Shown here: piece after piece, positions 1-7,927 of the stretch
Numbering within the stretch: position 1 is the stretch's first letter
How the letters are laid out: every line of letters begins with the position of its first letter
Source: Akkermansia muciniphila
GTDB taxonomy: Bacteria; Verrucomicrobiota; Verrucomicrobiia; Limisphaerales; UBA1100
Assembly (NCBI GenBank): GCA_945903605.1
Contig: CAMDOH010000016.1
Span: forward strand, 1 to 43,660
Direction of reading: 5' to 3'
Length of the DNA stretch: 43,660 nucleotides
Notes under the pieces: model-generated
Databases searched by the model: none
Told to the model about the DNA's origin: nothing
The model's input: only the letters and a program-made list of their open reading frames with translations
Position numbers and translations under genes: made by a program

Positions 1-73
1 CAAGCTTGCGGATTTCGTGCAGCACGGCAGATTCTTGCCGACGAGAGTTGCTGGACGCGCAATCGATGATCAT
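1..73 (-). CDS. possible 5' end of a truncated minus-strand gene
   Basis: An ATG at 73 opens a minus-strand frame with no stop to the window edge, about 24 codons beginning MIIDCASSNSRR. It would diverge from the SurA-like gene. No family can be recognised from so few residues, there is no clear Shine-Dalgarno sequence, and 24 open codons can occur by chance. A plus-strand frame is also open here as far as about position 170, so the strand is not settled. Confidence 0.25.
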   Translation of the reverse strand, partial: MIIDCASSNSRRQESAVLHEIRKL

Positions 74-188
74 AATTTTCTGTTTATCGGTGGCAGGCGT
101 TTGATAGAACCAAGATGCAAATCGCGGAGGCACATTGGCCAGGGCCAGAAATCAGGCATTGTGAACCGCACTTAATCAAAATTGAAAT

Positions 189-1322
189 ATGGTAAACGGA
201 CTCAGTTTCACGTGGCAGCAAGTTAACGATGCGAAGGGAACGGTCAAGTCGCGAGCAGCGCGGTTTTGCACGGGACTCGCGTTGGGCTTTGGCCTGCTCA
301 TGTGCGTCGATTACTGCAGGGGCCAGAGCGATACTGGCGGCGCAGTGCGTGTGAACAGCCTGAAGGCAGTTGTGGGGCCGCGTTACATCACCGAAGGGGA
401 CAGCTTGCGCGTCACAGAAAATCAATTGGCTGAATTGAAAACGCAGGCGCGACGAAGGCACGAGGCGTTGCAGGCTCGCCACGCCAGTGAGGTTGCCGCA
501 GGAAAGACGGCGGAGGCAGCGCGAACGCAGAAGCAAATTGATGAGCTGCGGACTGAAGTGGAAAAGGCGGCGAACACGATGATCGCAATCGAGCAACGGC
601 GACTGGTAGATAACGAGGCGCTATTGCAGGAGATTAAGACGCAGCCCGGATTTTTCGAGCCGCCGGGTTTGATGGATGAGTTGGTGGAGAATGAAATGAC
701 ACGGCTCAAACTTTCGCGCAGGCAGCTTTTCGATCAACTGGTTCGCAGTGGAAGGACGATGCAGGAATTCCGCGATGAATTGTTCAACGATTTTCTGCTG
801 GGCTCAATTCTGAGGCAGAAGCCGACCATCATATCGCCCGCTAAAATTGAGGAATATTACAAATCCAATTTGAAGGCGCGTTATGAAAAAGGTCCGTCGG
901 CATTGCTATACCTGTTGCAAATACCCAAGAAGGATTTGCCGCAATCGGATGCAGAAAAGCTGGCTGCGTCACTCAAGTCCGTTGCGGCTTTCAATGCCAA
1001 GGTGACCGAATTGAAAGTCGAACAGCCGGGCTTGAGAGGGTGGATTAATGCGGCGCACTCGGGTTTGCGAAAAGAACTCGTGGCCGAAGCTCTCACGATG
1101 AAAGCTGGCGATACGGCGTTGGTGGGCTTGGACGATTATTGGTTCATTTTGTTTGTCGCTCAAGTAGACGCCAACCGCGTGGTGCCGATCGAGGACGCGC
1201 GGCGTGGCACTGAAAACGAGGTTGGCATCGAAGATTTCTTGCGCGATCTGGTTTTGGCACAACAACGCCAGCGCCGCATCGAGAAAGCCGTGAATGCAGT
1301 GGGAGTGTTTCTCCGTAACTGA
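189..1322 (+). CDS. SurA-like periplasmic peptidyl-prolyl isomerase/chaperone
   Basis: Probable periplasmic folding factor for outer-membrane proteins. A hydrophobic stretch at residues 26-44 (FCTGLALGFGLLMCV) fits a signal or anchor, so the true start may lie somewhat downstream of this ATG. A SurA-N-like helical region follows, with a charged coiled-coil insert at about 75-135 (repeated E/K/Q/R), then the segment LVENEMTRLKLSRRQLFDQL typical of SurA N-domains. The C-terminal 110 residues look like one shortened, poorly conserved parvulin domain (LYLLQIPK, GDTALVGLDDYWFI, FVAQVD). The full parvulin signature is not obvious, so isomerase activity is doubtful. pdxA follows 47 bases later, the surA-pdxA pairing known from E. 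coli, and this supports the call. SurA-like is well supported; catalytic function is inference. Confidence 0.72.
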   Translation: MVNGLSFTWQQVNDAKGTVKSRAARFCTGLALGFGLLMCVDYCRGQSDTGGAVRVNSLKAVVGPRYITEGDSLRVTENQLAELKTQARRRHEALQARHASEVAAGKTAEAARTQKQIDELRTEVEKAANTMIAIEQRRLVDNEALLQEIKTQPGFFEPPGLMDELVENEMTRLKLSRRQLFDQLVRSGRTMQEFRDELFNDFLLGSILRQKPTIISPAKIEEYYKSNLKARYEKGPSALLYLLQIPKKDLPQSDAEKLAASLKSVAAFNAKVTELKVEQPGLRGWINAAHSGLRKELVAEALTMKAGDTALVGLDDYWFILFVAQVDANRVVPIEDARRGTENEVGIEDFLRDLVLAQQRQRRIEKAVNAVGVFLRN

Positions 1323-1369
1323 TGGATGCCACTTCCAACCCGGAAGTGATCGGCGTATTGGCCTGAGTT

Positions 1370-2320
1370 ATGCGAATCGGTATATCGCTGGGTGACCCGA
1401 CTGGGATTGGACCGGAAGTCACGCTGAAGGCTGTTGCGGCCGAGCTGGAGAAATCGGGCGATCACTTCACCCTCTTCGGAAGTAGCGGGTTGATTGCGCA
1501 GCAGAACGCCCAGTTCAAAACGGGTTTCAGTTTTGATAAACCGGATACGCGAGTGTCTCTCGTGGATATCAACGAGGCTGACCCTGCGCGCGCAGCCATC
1601 GCTAGTCTTCGTTCGGGCGCGGAATCCTGTTTGCGCGGCGAACTTGATGCGTTTGTCACTGCGCCGGTAAACAAGGAGGCGATTCAGAAAACTGGAATTC
1701 CATTCGTCGGTCAGACAGAATTCTTGGCGGAACTTTCTCACTGCGATCGCTACGCGATGATGTTGTTGGGATGCGACGATCGCGAGCGTTGGCTTCGAGT
1801 TGTGTTGGTGACGAGGCATCTGCCACTACGACAGGTGCCCGACTCTATCGATGATGCGTCGGTGCAGTTGGCCATCGAGATGGCACATCGAGCTTGTGTG
1901 GAACTTGGCTTGCAGCAAAAACGGATCGCCGTCTGCGGACTCAATCCACATGCAGGCGAGGGCGGTCGATTCGGAATGGAGGAGGATTTGGTGATTGCTC
2001 CGGCGATTGCGGCTTCGGCGCGCAAAGGAATTCAGGTTGCAGGTCCATTCGCGGCAGACAGTTTGTTTCATCAGGCGTATCGCGGGCGATTCGATGTGGT
2101 CGTTGCGATGTATCACGATCAAGGATTGGCACCACTCAAGACGATTGGATTTGATCGCGGGGTGAACTGGTCGGTGGGCCTGCCCTTCATCCGCACTTCG
2201 CCCGATCACGGAACGGCGCACGACATCGCTGGCAAAGGCGTGGCCAATCCAGAGAGCATGTGCGCAGCGATTGGGTTGGCCCGACAGTTGGCGCAAGCAA
2301 AGTCGCGTGGCTCAAAATAG
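1370..2320 (+). CDS. pdxA: 4-hydroxythreonine-4-phosphate dehydrogenase PdxA
   Basis: Oxidises 4-phosphohydroxy-L-threonine with NAD(P)+. The product is used by PdxJ in the deoxyxylulose-5-phosphate route to pyridoxal phosphate. The 316-residue length is usual. Recognisable blocks are GDPTGIGPE (8-16), TAPVNKEAI (97-105), TRHLPLR (148-154), CGLNPHAGEGG (189-199), AMYHDQGLAPLK (246-257) and RTSPDHGTAHDIAGKG (275-290). The three metal-ligand histidines of the family are present as H150, H194 and H249. The usual GHTE substrate-contact motif reads GQTE here (Q115). It lies downstream of the SurA-like gene and is probably co-transcribed; pdxJ is elsewhere in the window. Cytoplasmic homodimer in known relatives. 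Confidence 0.95.
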   Translation: MRIGISLGDPTGIGPEVTLKAVAAELEKSGDHFTLFGSSGLIAQQNAQFKTGFSFDKPDTRVSLVDINEADPARAAIASLRSGAESCLRGELDAFVTAPVNKEAIQKTGIPFVGQTEFLAELSHCDRYAMMLLGCDDRERWLRVVLVTRHLPLRQVPDSIDDASVQLAIEMAHRACVELGLQQKRIAVCGLNPHAGEGGRFGMEEDLVIAPAIAASARKGIQVAGPFAADSLFHQAYRGRFDVVVAMYHDQGLAPLKTIGFDRGVNWSVGLPFIRTSPDHGTAHDIAGKGVANPESMCAAIGLARQLAQAKSRGSK

Positions 2321-2361
2321 CTGCGCTTGTTTCGCGGAACCGATTGCCATAACTTCATAGC

Positions 2362-3834
2362 GTGAACGCACTCAGAATTTCTGGTTGGTTGATTTTGTCG
2401 GTGAGCTTCGTTTTGTCGGCTGATACGATTGATCAACTCAAGGTCAAGGCGGAGAAGGGCGAAGCCGAAGCTCAGTATCAACTGGGTGAGGAATACTACG
2501 ATGGAATCCGGATCGAGGTCGATTTTGCGCTGGCCTTGAAATGGGCGCAGTCGAGCAAACTGGTCAAAGCGAAATATCGACTCGCTGCATTGTACGCTGA
2601 AGGCAAAGGGGTGGAGGCTGCGCCGGAGAAGGCCAAGAACATGTTCACGGCCCTTCAACCCGAGCTGCTCCAACTGGCAGAGAAGGGCGATGCTGATGCG
2701 CAGAATAAGTTGGCGAAGATTTTTTTCCTCGGCGTCACTTCAAAACCCGATCCTACCAACGGGATTGTTTGGATGCGCAAATCTGCGGATTTGGGCTGGG
2801 CAAAATCGCAGGTGGAACTGGCGCAGGTTTATTTCAATGGTCATTCGGGGGCAGGTGTTCAACGGGATTTGAATCTGGCGATCAGTTGGTTTCAGAAAGC
2901 GGCCAATCAGGAAAATCCAATCGCACGGCTCGCTTTGGCGGCGATGAATGCCGAGGGGCTTGGCATGGCGCGCAACCTGAATGCGGCAAAATCGTTTGCC
3001 AATCTGGCTGGAAAAAAACCTTCACCCGTTGCGGGTCAAGTGAAGGCAGTGCTGGAACGGATTGATGAGTTGTCGAAGTTGCCCGTCGATCCGAATCTTC
3101 TGGATTTGAAAGCCGTGTTGGCTTTGGCAGAAAAAGGAGATGCGGCGGCGCAATTTGATCTGGGCATGCGCAGTCGTGAGGGGATGCAAACGGTGCAGGA
3201 TTATGGGACGGCTCAAAAGTGGTTGGAGAAATCGGCCGTGCAGGGGCATCCCATGGCGAGTTATCATTTGGGTGGGCTGTATTTCTACGGCCAAGGTGTG
3301 GCGAAGGATCGGAAGCGGGCTGTCAGTTTTTGGAAAATAGCGGCGGATGCGGGTGTGGATGGCGCGCAATCCGATCTTGGGCTGACGTTGGTTCGTGCCG
3401 ACGGCGTGGAGAAAGATTTGATTGAGGCCTATAAATGGTTTGCGATTTCGGCGCGGTCGAACAATCCGGACATCGCGTCGAAATCAGGATTCATGCGTGA
3501 AGATTTGGCCAAGAAGATGGAGTTGGAACAAATCTTCGAAGCGCAGAAGCGTGTACGTGAATTTGAACCGTCCAGAAAGTTTGCAATCTCGCGTATCTTA
3601 AAAGCTGCTGCGAAGGGGGAATCTGATGCGCAGTTTGTACTGGGGCGCGCGTATCTTCTCGGCGAGGGAATGAAAAAGAACGAGGCGGAGGCGTATTACT
3701 GGTTTGCGCTCGCGGCGTTGCAGGGACAAAAACAGGCCGAGAAGATTCAGAATGAAGTGGCGGACAAATTGTCGATCGAGAAGTTGATCGAGATCAAAAA
3801 ACGGGTGAAGGAGTTCAAGCCGGCCAAGGAGTGA
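2362..3834 (+). CDS. secreted or periplasmic Sel1-repeat (TPR-like) protein
   Basis: Starts with GTG. The first 20 residues (LRISGWLILSVSFVLSA) form a signal peptide. The rest is a solenoid of about eight Sel1-like repeats of roughly 36 residues, each with the A-x-x-x-L-G-x-x-Y-x-x-G pattern (AQYQLGEEYYDG, ASYHLGGLYFYGQGV, AQFVLGRAYLLGEGM). The repeats fall in three blocks separated by linkers near residues 225-255 and 390-415; each block restarts with A-x-K-G-[ED]-[AS]-x-A-Q. Sel1 repeats mediate protein-protein contacts and no catalytic domain is visible. The gene follows pdxA by 41 bases and ends only 4 bases from the convergent kinase gene. Partner unknown. Confidence 0.85.
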   Translation: MNALRISGWLILSVSFVLSADTIDQLKVKAEKGEAEAQYQLGEEYYDGIRIEVDFALALKWAQSSKLVKAKYRLAALYAEGKGVEAAPEKAKNMFTALQPELLQLAEKGDADAQNKLAKIFFLGVTSKPDPTNGIVWMRKSADLGWAKSQVELAQVYFNGHSGAGVQRDLNLAISWFQKAANQENPIARLALAAMNAEGLGMARNLNAAKSFANLAGKKPSPVAGQVKAVLERIDELSKLPVDPNLLDLKAVLALAEKGDAAAQFDLGMRSREGMQTVQDYGTAQKWLEKSAVQGHPMASYHLGGLYFYGQGVAKDRKRAVSFWKIAADAGVDGAQSDLGLTLVRADGVEKDLIEAYKWFAISARSNNPDIASKSGFMREDLAKKMELEQIFEAQKRVREFEPSRKFAISRILKAAAKGESDAQFVLGRAYLLGEGMKKNEAEAYYWFALAALQGQKQAEKIQNEVADKLSIEKLIEIKKRVKEFKPAKE

Positions 3835-3849
3835 TTCGTCATCGCTTGG
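3823..3849. terminator. weak stem-loop at convergent stop codons (Sel1 gene / kinase)
   Basis: Arms AGTGAT (3830-3835) and ATCGCT (3841-3846) pair around a TCGTC loop with one G-T pair. A further CCA/TGG pairing is separated by a 3-base bulge. The structure covers both opposing TGA stops. There is no T-run on either side, so intrinsic termination is uncertain. Confidence 0.2.
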
Positions 3850-6346
3850 CGAGGTCGTGGGTTTTCCAGAACGATTCAGCTCGCTCCACTTTCGTTGAAT
3901 CGGAGTCGTACTGATATGAGATGCGTTTGAGCTTCGGCATCTGTCGCAGAAAATCGATGGGGCCGTGATTGGGTGGAAGGATGAGTTGCTCGAGTTCCGA
4001 GCAGGCCGCCAGTGCGCGGAGATCTTTTAATCGCTCGCAACCATCGAGCCGCAATTCGCGCAGGGGAATTCCTGAAAGCGGGGTGATGTCGTCCACAGGG
4101 GTCCGGTCGAGGTGCAGGCTTTGCAGGGTGAGGTTTGACAGCGGGCCGAGGTCCGTCACTTTTGTGCCGCTGAGGTGGAGATAAATCAGCGGCATTCCGC
4201 GCAGGGGTTCGATGCCGGACACGGGGGAAAAGGAGACGGTGAGAGCGCTCATGGGCATCCCGCGCAACGGTTCCAAGTCCGATACCCCGGTGAAGGCCAG
4301 ATAAAGTTCTTGAAGCGGCATTCCTCTCAACGGCCGGAGATCCTGAACTTTGACTTCCCAAAGGTTGAGCGAGATCACGGGAAGTTGAGTGAAGGTTCGG
4401 AGATCGCGCAGAGGAGTGCGGGAGAGATTGAGTTTGAGGTAGCCGAAATTGTCGCGGGTGATTCGGGAGAAGCCGAAGGGCTTGATGCCTTCATTCGCGC
4501 GGGTCCACGCGGAGTTTTTTTCTTCTTCAATGCGCGGTGCGATCAACTGGCTTTCGGCGGTGCGTTGTTGTTGGATCAACTGTCTTTGGAGTGCGTGCAG
4601 GAGATGCAGTGGAATGTGGGCTGCGGCCTGTGCTTCGTTGGCGAGCCGGTCGCTTAACTGGTGATTGAGTGCCGTCTGCGGCGAGGTGTCGCCGAGGCGA
4701 ATGGCTTCGGCGTAGGTGGTTTTGGCGAGAGCAAATTGGAGGAGGGTTTGTAGAATGTCGGCCTTGAGTCGCCGATGTTCAGCGACGGCGGGTTCAAGTT
4801 GAATGGCGAGATTGATTTTTTCCAGCGCTTCGGCGGGTAGTCTTTCGTTTAAACTCTGGCGGGCGATTTGGTGGTAGAGCGGCGCGGCGTGGCGGAGCTG
4901 GCCGATGGTTTCATTTGAGTCGACGGCGCGTTTGGCAAAAATGGCTGTGGCGGAAATCGTGAGCAGAATAGTGATGGCGGCGACGGAGGCGAGAGTGGGA
5001 TGACGCCGTATTCCCAGTTGAAATTGTCGAAAGAAGCCGGCGCGTTCGGCGGTGGTCGCGTGGTCAGATTGGTAGGCGGCGACTTCGCGCTGGAGTTCGT
5101 CAACGGACTGATAACGTTTTTCTGGATTGTGACTCAGCGCCTTCATGGCGACTGCGGAGAGAGAATCGGGAATGTGCCCATTGGGGCAATGAATGAGCGC
5201 GATGGATTCTCGGCCTTTGGTTGGATTGTAGCTGGTCGGCGTGGCTGGATTGCCGGCCTTGATTTTGACGAGCAGTTCTTGCTCGTTACTTGCGGTGAAC
5301 GGCGGTCGAAGCGTGAGGATGTCGTAAAGGATTGCGCCGAGGTTGAAGATGTCAGTGCGTTCATCCATTTGTTGAACACGGCCTTCGGCTTGTTCGGGCG
5401 ACATGAAATTGGGCGTGCCAATCATGGTGCCGAATCGTGTGTCCGAATGTTTGGTTGGCGCTTCTGTCGGCAGGTCGCATTGCGTTGGGTCCGGTTCGGG
5501 ATCGCTCAGTATTTTTGCAAGTCCCCAATCGAGCACCAACACTTCGCCAAAGCTGCCGACGAGAATGTTGGCCGGTTTTAGGTCGCGGTGGATGATGTGT
5601 TTGGAATGGGCGCAGGCGACGGCGTCGCAGATTTTCCGGAAGATGACGAGAAGCTCTGCAAGAGTGTAGCGGTTGACGACTTCAGCGCGGTTGGCTCGCA
5701 GCCCGGCCAGGATTTCCTTGAGCGTCAAGCCGGGGACGAATTTCATCGCATAGAAATTTCGTCCATGCGAATCGGTGCCGAGGTCGTAGATAGGGACGAT
5801 GTTTGGATGCTCGAGTCGACCGAGGATGAGTGCTTCCTGAACAAAACGGCGGACGATGTCGGGATGATCGCCGTGTTTGGGTGCAGCCATTTTCAGTGCG
5901 ACTGGCCGCTGAAATTGGCGGTCGAGTGCTTGGTAAACGATCCCCATCCCGCCTTGATTGAGGGTTTGCAGGATTTCGTAGCGCGGGATCACCGGTGTGG
6001 TCGGCGGTGGAGTGGAGTCGATGGCCAGTTGTGGCTGGCATTCTACGAAGGGTTGGATTTCGATCTCGGTTTTACCGAGCGTGATGAGTTGTCCAAATTG
6101 GATTTGAACCCGGCCGTGGATGCGTTTGTTGTCGATGAACGTCCCGTATCGGCCACCGACATCTTCGATTTCCAATCGGCCATCGATGAAAGTGAGTCTT
6201 GCGTGTTTTCGGGAAACTTCTGGGGAAGGGATCGGCACAGGGCAGGCTGGATCACGGCCCAGCAGATATTCTCCAGCTTCCAGTTGGCACTGGAAAAGAG
6301 TTGCACCGCCCTTGCGGACGGTTATCTGGATTGCTGTCTGGCTCAT
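3839..6346 (-). CDS. FHA domain - Ser/Thr protein kinase - TM - helical repeat - leucine-rich-repeat protein
   Basis: Membrane-anchored Hanks-type kinase of 835 residues. An N-terminal FHA domain (about 10-100) has GRD at 30-32 and SRKH at 45-48, the phosphothreonine-binding signature. The kinase domain (about 123-425) has the glycine loop NQGGMGIVY (130-138), K152, HRDLKPAN (253-260, catalytic D255), D273 in DWG instead of DFG, and SPE (316-318). A TM helix lies at 452-470, followed by a helical TPR-like part (about 485-600). The C-terminus has about six leucine-rich repeats of 22-23 residues (about 635-792; GMPLQELYL, GMPLIYLHL), presumably outside the cytoplasm. Catalytic residues are intact, so it should be active. 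AAGGAGGA abuts the start codon, closer than a normal Shine-Dalgarno. It diverges from the ABC/SPFH operon; substrates are unknown. Confidence 0.9.
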   Translation of the reverse strand: MSQTAIQITVRKGGATLFQCQLEAGEYLLGRDPACPVPIPSPEVSRKHARLTFIDGRLEIEDVGGRYGTFIDNKRIHGRVQIQFGQLITLGKTEIEIQPFVECQPQLAIDSTPPPTTPVIPRYEILQTLNQGGMGIVYQALDRQFQRPVALKMAAPKHGDHPDIVRRFVQEALILGRLEHPNIVPIYDLGTDSHGRNFYAMKFVPGLTLKEILAGLRANRAEVVNRYTLAELLVIFRKICDAVACAHSKHIIHRDLKPANILVGSFGEVLVLDWGLAKILSDPEPDPTQCDLPTEAPTKHSDTRFGTMIGTPNFMSPEQAEGRVQQMDERTDIFNLGAILYDILTLRPPFTASNEQELLVKIKAGNPATPTSYNPTKGRESIALIHCPNGHIPDSLSAVAMKALSHNPEKRYQSVDELQREVAAYQSDHATTAERAGFFRQFQLGIRRHPTLASVAAITILLTISATAIFAKRAVDSNETIGQLRHAAPLYHQIARQSLNERLPAEALEKINLAIQLEPAVAEHRRLKADILQTLLQFALAKTTYAEAIRLGDTSPQTALNHQLSDRLANEAQAAAHIPLHLLHALQRQLIQQQRTAESQLIAPRIEEEKNSAWTRANEGIKPFGFSRITRDNFGYLKLNLSRTPLRDLRTFTQLPVISLNLWEVKVQDLRPLRGMPLQELYLAFTGVSDLEPLRGMPMSALTVSFSPVSGIEPLRGMPLIYLHLSGTKVTDLGPLSNLTLQSLHLDRTPVDDITPLSGIPLRELRLDGCERLKDLRALAACSELEQLILPPNHGPIDFLRQMPKLKRISYQYDSDSTKVERAESFWKTHDLAKR

Positions 6347-6479
6347 TCCTCCTTGTGCGGTTCAGGAAAATCCGAGCCGCCCCGAATAGCTTTAGGAAAC
6401 GGCAAAGTGCGCTTGATGTCGAGCCATTAACACGATGTCGATCGAGTGACCGAAACCAGTAATCGAGCGCCGATGGGTT

Positions 6480-6507
6480 TTGAAGTTGCAAGTCGGGTGG
6501 CTATACA
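6480..6507 (+). promoter_or_regulatory. candidate sigma70-type promoter of the ABC-2/SPFH operon
   Basis: TTGAAG (6480-6485) and TATACA (6502-6507) with a 16-base spacer each match 4 of 6 consensus bases. This would place the transcript start near 6514, some 18 bases before the GTG start at 6532. It sits in the only sizeable upstream gap (6347-6531) of the operon. Found by eye only. Confidence 0.35.
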
Positions 6508-6531
6508 TATCATCGCGCACTTTATTACCGC

Positions 6532-7923
6532 GTGCGTGCTTATTGGATCATAGCGACGAATGCGTTCATGGAGCTGATTCGTCAGCCTGTGTTCCTCCTG
6601 CTTTTCACGGCATCGTCCAGCGCGTGTCTATTTCTGGCGTTGATTCCCTATGTTGGATTTGGCGATGACCCGAAGCTTGCCAAGGACGGCGCATTGGCCG
6701 TGATGTTTCTATCGGGCCTGTTTGGGGCTGTGATCAGCGCATCCTCATCTGTGGCGCAGGAAATTCAAACGGGCACGGCACTGGCAGTGCTCTCCAAACC
6801 TGTCAGCCGCCTGCAATTCATTCTGGGTAAATACACGGGGCTTGCCGCCGGGTTGACGGTGCTTTGTTACACCAACACGCTGAGTGTGCTGTTGGCAGGG
6901 AGAATGGCATTCGATGCCTATGGGAATCCGGACCTCGTTGGCGCAACGATTTTCTTTGGTGGCCTTGCTCTCGCCTACATGGCTGGCGGGGTGGTCAATT
7001 ACTTTCTCAACAAGCCGTTCGTGCCGTGGGCGGTGCTGTTCACGGTGCTCGCGATTTCGATTGGGTTTATTCTCATCTGCTCGATTGACAAGGAAACGGC
7101 GTGGCGTTGGGTGGATAACCGGCTTCAGGAGAATGAAGTCATTTCCTTTGCCGACCTCTGGGTCTTTGCCAGCAACAAGCCGGACATGAAGTTTGGTATG
7201 GGTGTCGATTGGCGCCTGTTCAAAGCCTGCATCCTGATTCTATTTGCGCTTTGGATTTTAGCCGCAGTCGCGCTGGCCTGTTCCACTCGCCTGTCGTGGA
7301 TGCCGAGTTTGATCATCTGCTCGTTGGTTTTCGTGATGGGCTTGATGTCCGATTACCTTTTCGGAAAGCAGGCCATCGGGGGCACATTTTTGAAGCCCGG
7401 TGAGCTGATACTTTGGCATCCACCGGCAGGGAAAGAAGGGGTGTTCACGTTGATGGAGCTAAAGACCGGCGGCGTTGTGGACGCCACCAATCGTCCGCTG
7501 TCCGTTCACGCATTCGTGACGGGCGTGACGAACGCCGTGGCGCCGCTTCCGCAGGAAGGCTCGATCATGGTGGGCGTGACGCAACCAGGGAAATCAATCG
7601 CACTGACATTCGAGCGTGTGCGTGACGAATTAAAATTGGGCAGGGGACGGGGGAACGAAGGTCACCTTTCATTTATGGTGTTGCCGAGCGGGGTGGGCAC
7701 ACTGGAGAAAAACAACCAGGTTGTGCCTGCGGGGTCGTGGTGGGGAAAAATGCTTTACGTTTTGGTTCCCAATTGGCAGCTTTTCTGGCTCGCGGATGCT
7801 TTAGGCCCCGACCAGAGCATTCCTTGGAAGTATGTGGGCACGTCACTTTTATATGTCATCGCTTATTTGAGCGTGATGTTGTGCCTGTCATTGGTGCTGT
7901 TTGAAGGTCGTGAATTAAGCTGA
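6532..7923 (+). CDS. ABC-2 type exporter permease, first of the operon
   Basis: Membrane subunit of an ABC-2 family exporter. The GTG start gives RAYWIIATNAFMELIRQPVF, the usual opening of these permeases. Hydrophobic segments lie near residues 17-37, 55-80, 105-120, 140-155 and 165-185, then around 230-280 and at the C-terminus (about 435-458). Between the last two is a soluble domain (about 285-420) rich in beta-prone sequence. The motif KPVSRLQFILGKYTG resembles KPIARWQVWIGKWLG in the second permease of the operon; both proteins are 463 residues. No ATPase is adjacent; the nearest is at 13985. It is followed after 4 bases by the first SPFH gene. Substrate unknown. Confidence 0.8.
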   Translation: MRAYWIIATNAFMELIRQPVFLLLFTASSSACLFLALIPYVGFGDDPKLAKDGALAVMFLSGLFGAVISASSSVAQEIQTGTALAVLSKPVSRLQFILGKYTGLAAGLTVLCYTNTLSVLLAGRMAFDAYGNPDLVGATIFFGGLALAYMAGGVVNYFLNKPFVPWAVLFTVLAISIGFILICSIDKETAWRWVDNRLQENEVISFADLWVFASNKPDMKFGMGVDWRLFKACILILFALWILAAVALACSTRLSWMPSLIICSLVFVMGLMSDYLFGKQAIGGTFLKPGELILWHPPAGKEGVFTLMELKTGGVVDATNRPLSVHAFVTGVTNAVAPLPQEGSIMVGVTQPGKSIALTFERVRDELKLGRGRGNEGHLSFMVLPSGVGTLEKNNQVVPAGSWWGKMLYVLVPNWQLFWLADALGPDQSIPWKYVGTSLLYVIAYLSVMLCLSLVLFEGRELS

Positions 7924-7927
7924 AATT

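Noticed and set aside
84-596. Minus-strand open frame of 170 codons opposite the SurA-like gene
   Set aside because: Overlaps the SurA-like coding region, with a Cys/Arg-rich composition typical of shadow frames.
5526-5531. DWG instead of DFG as evidence for a pseudokinase
   Set aside because: The Asp, the VALK lysine, HRDLKPAN and the glycine loop are all present; DWG variants with the Asp retained are expected to be active.
6344-6354. AAGGAGGA next to the kinase start as a strong ribosome binding site
   Set aside because: It abuts the ATG with almost no spacing, so it is unlikely to work as a standard Shine-Dalgarno for that start.
5588-6430. Plus-strand open frame of 280 codons opposite the FHA-kinase N-terminus
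   Set aside because: The minus strand encodes intact FHA and kinase motifs over the same bases, and the plus frame has no family features.
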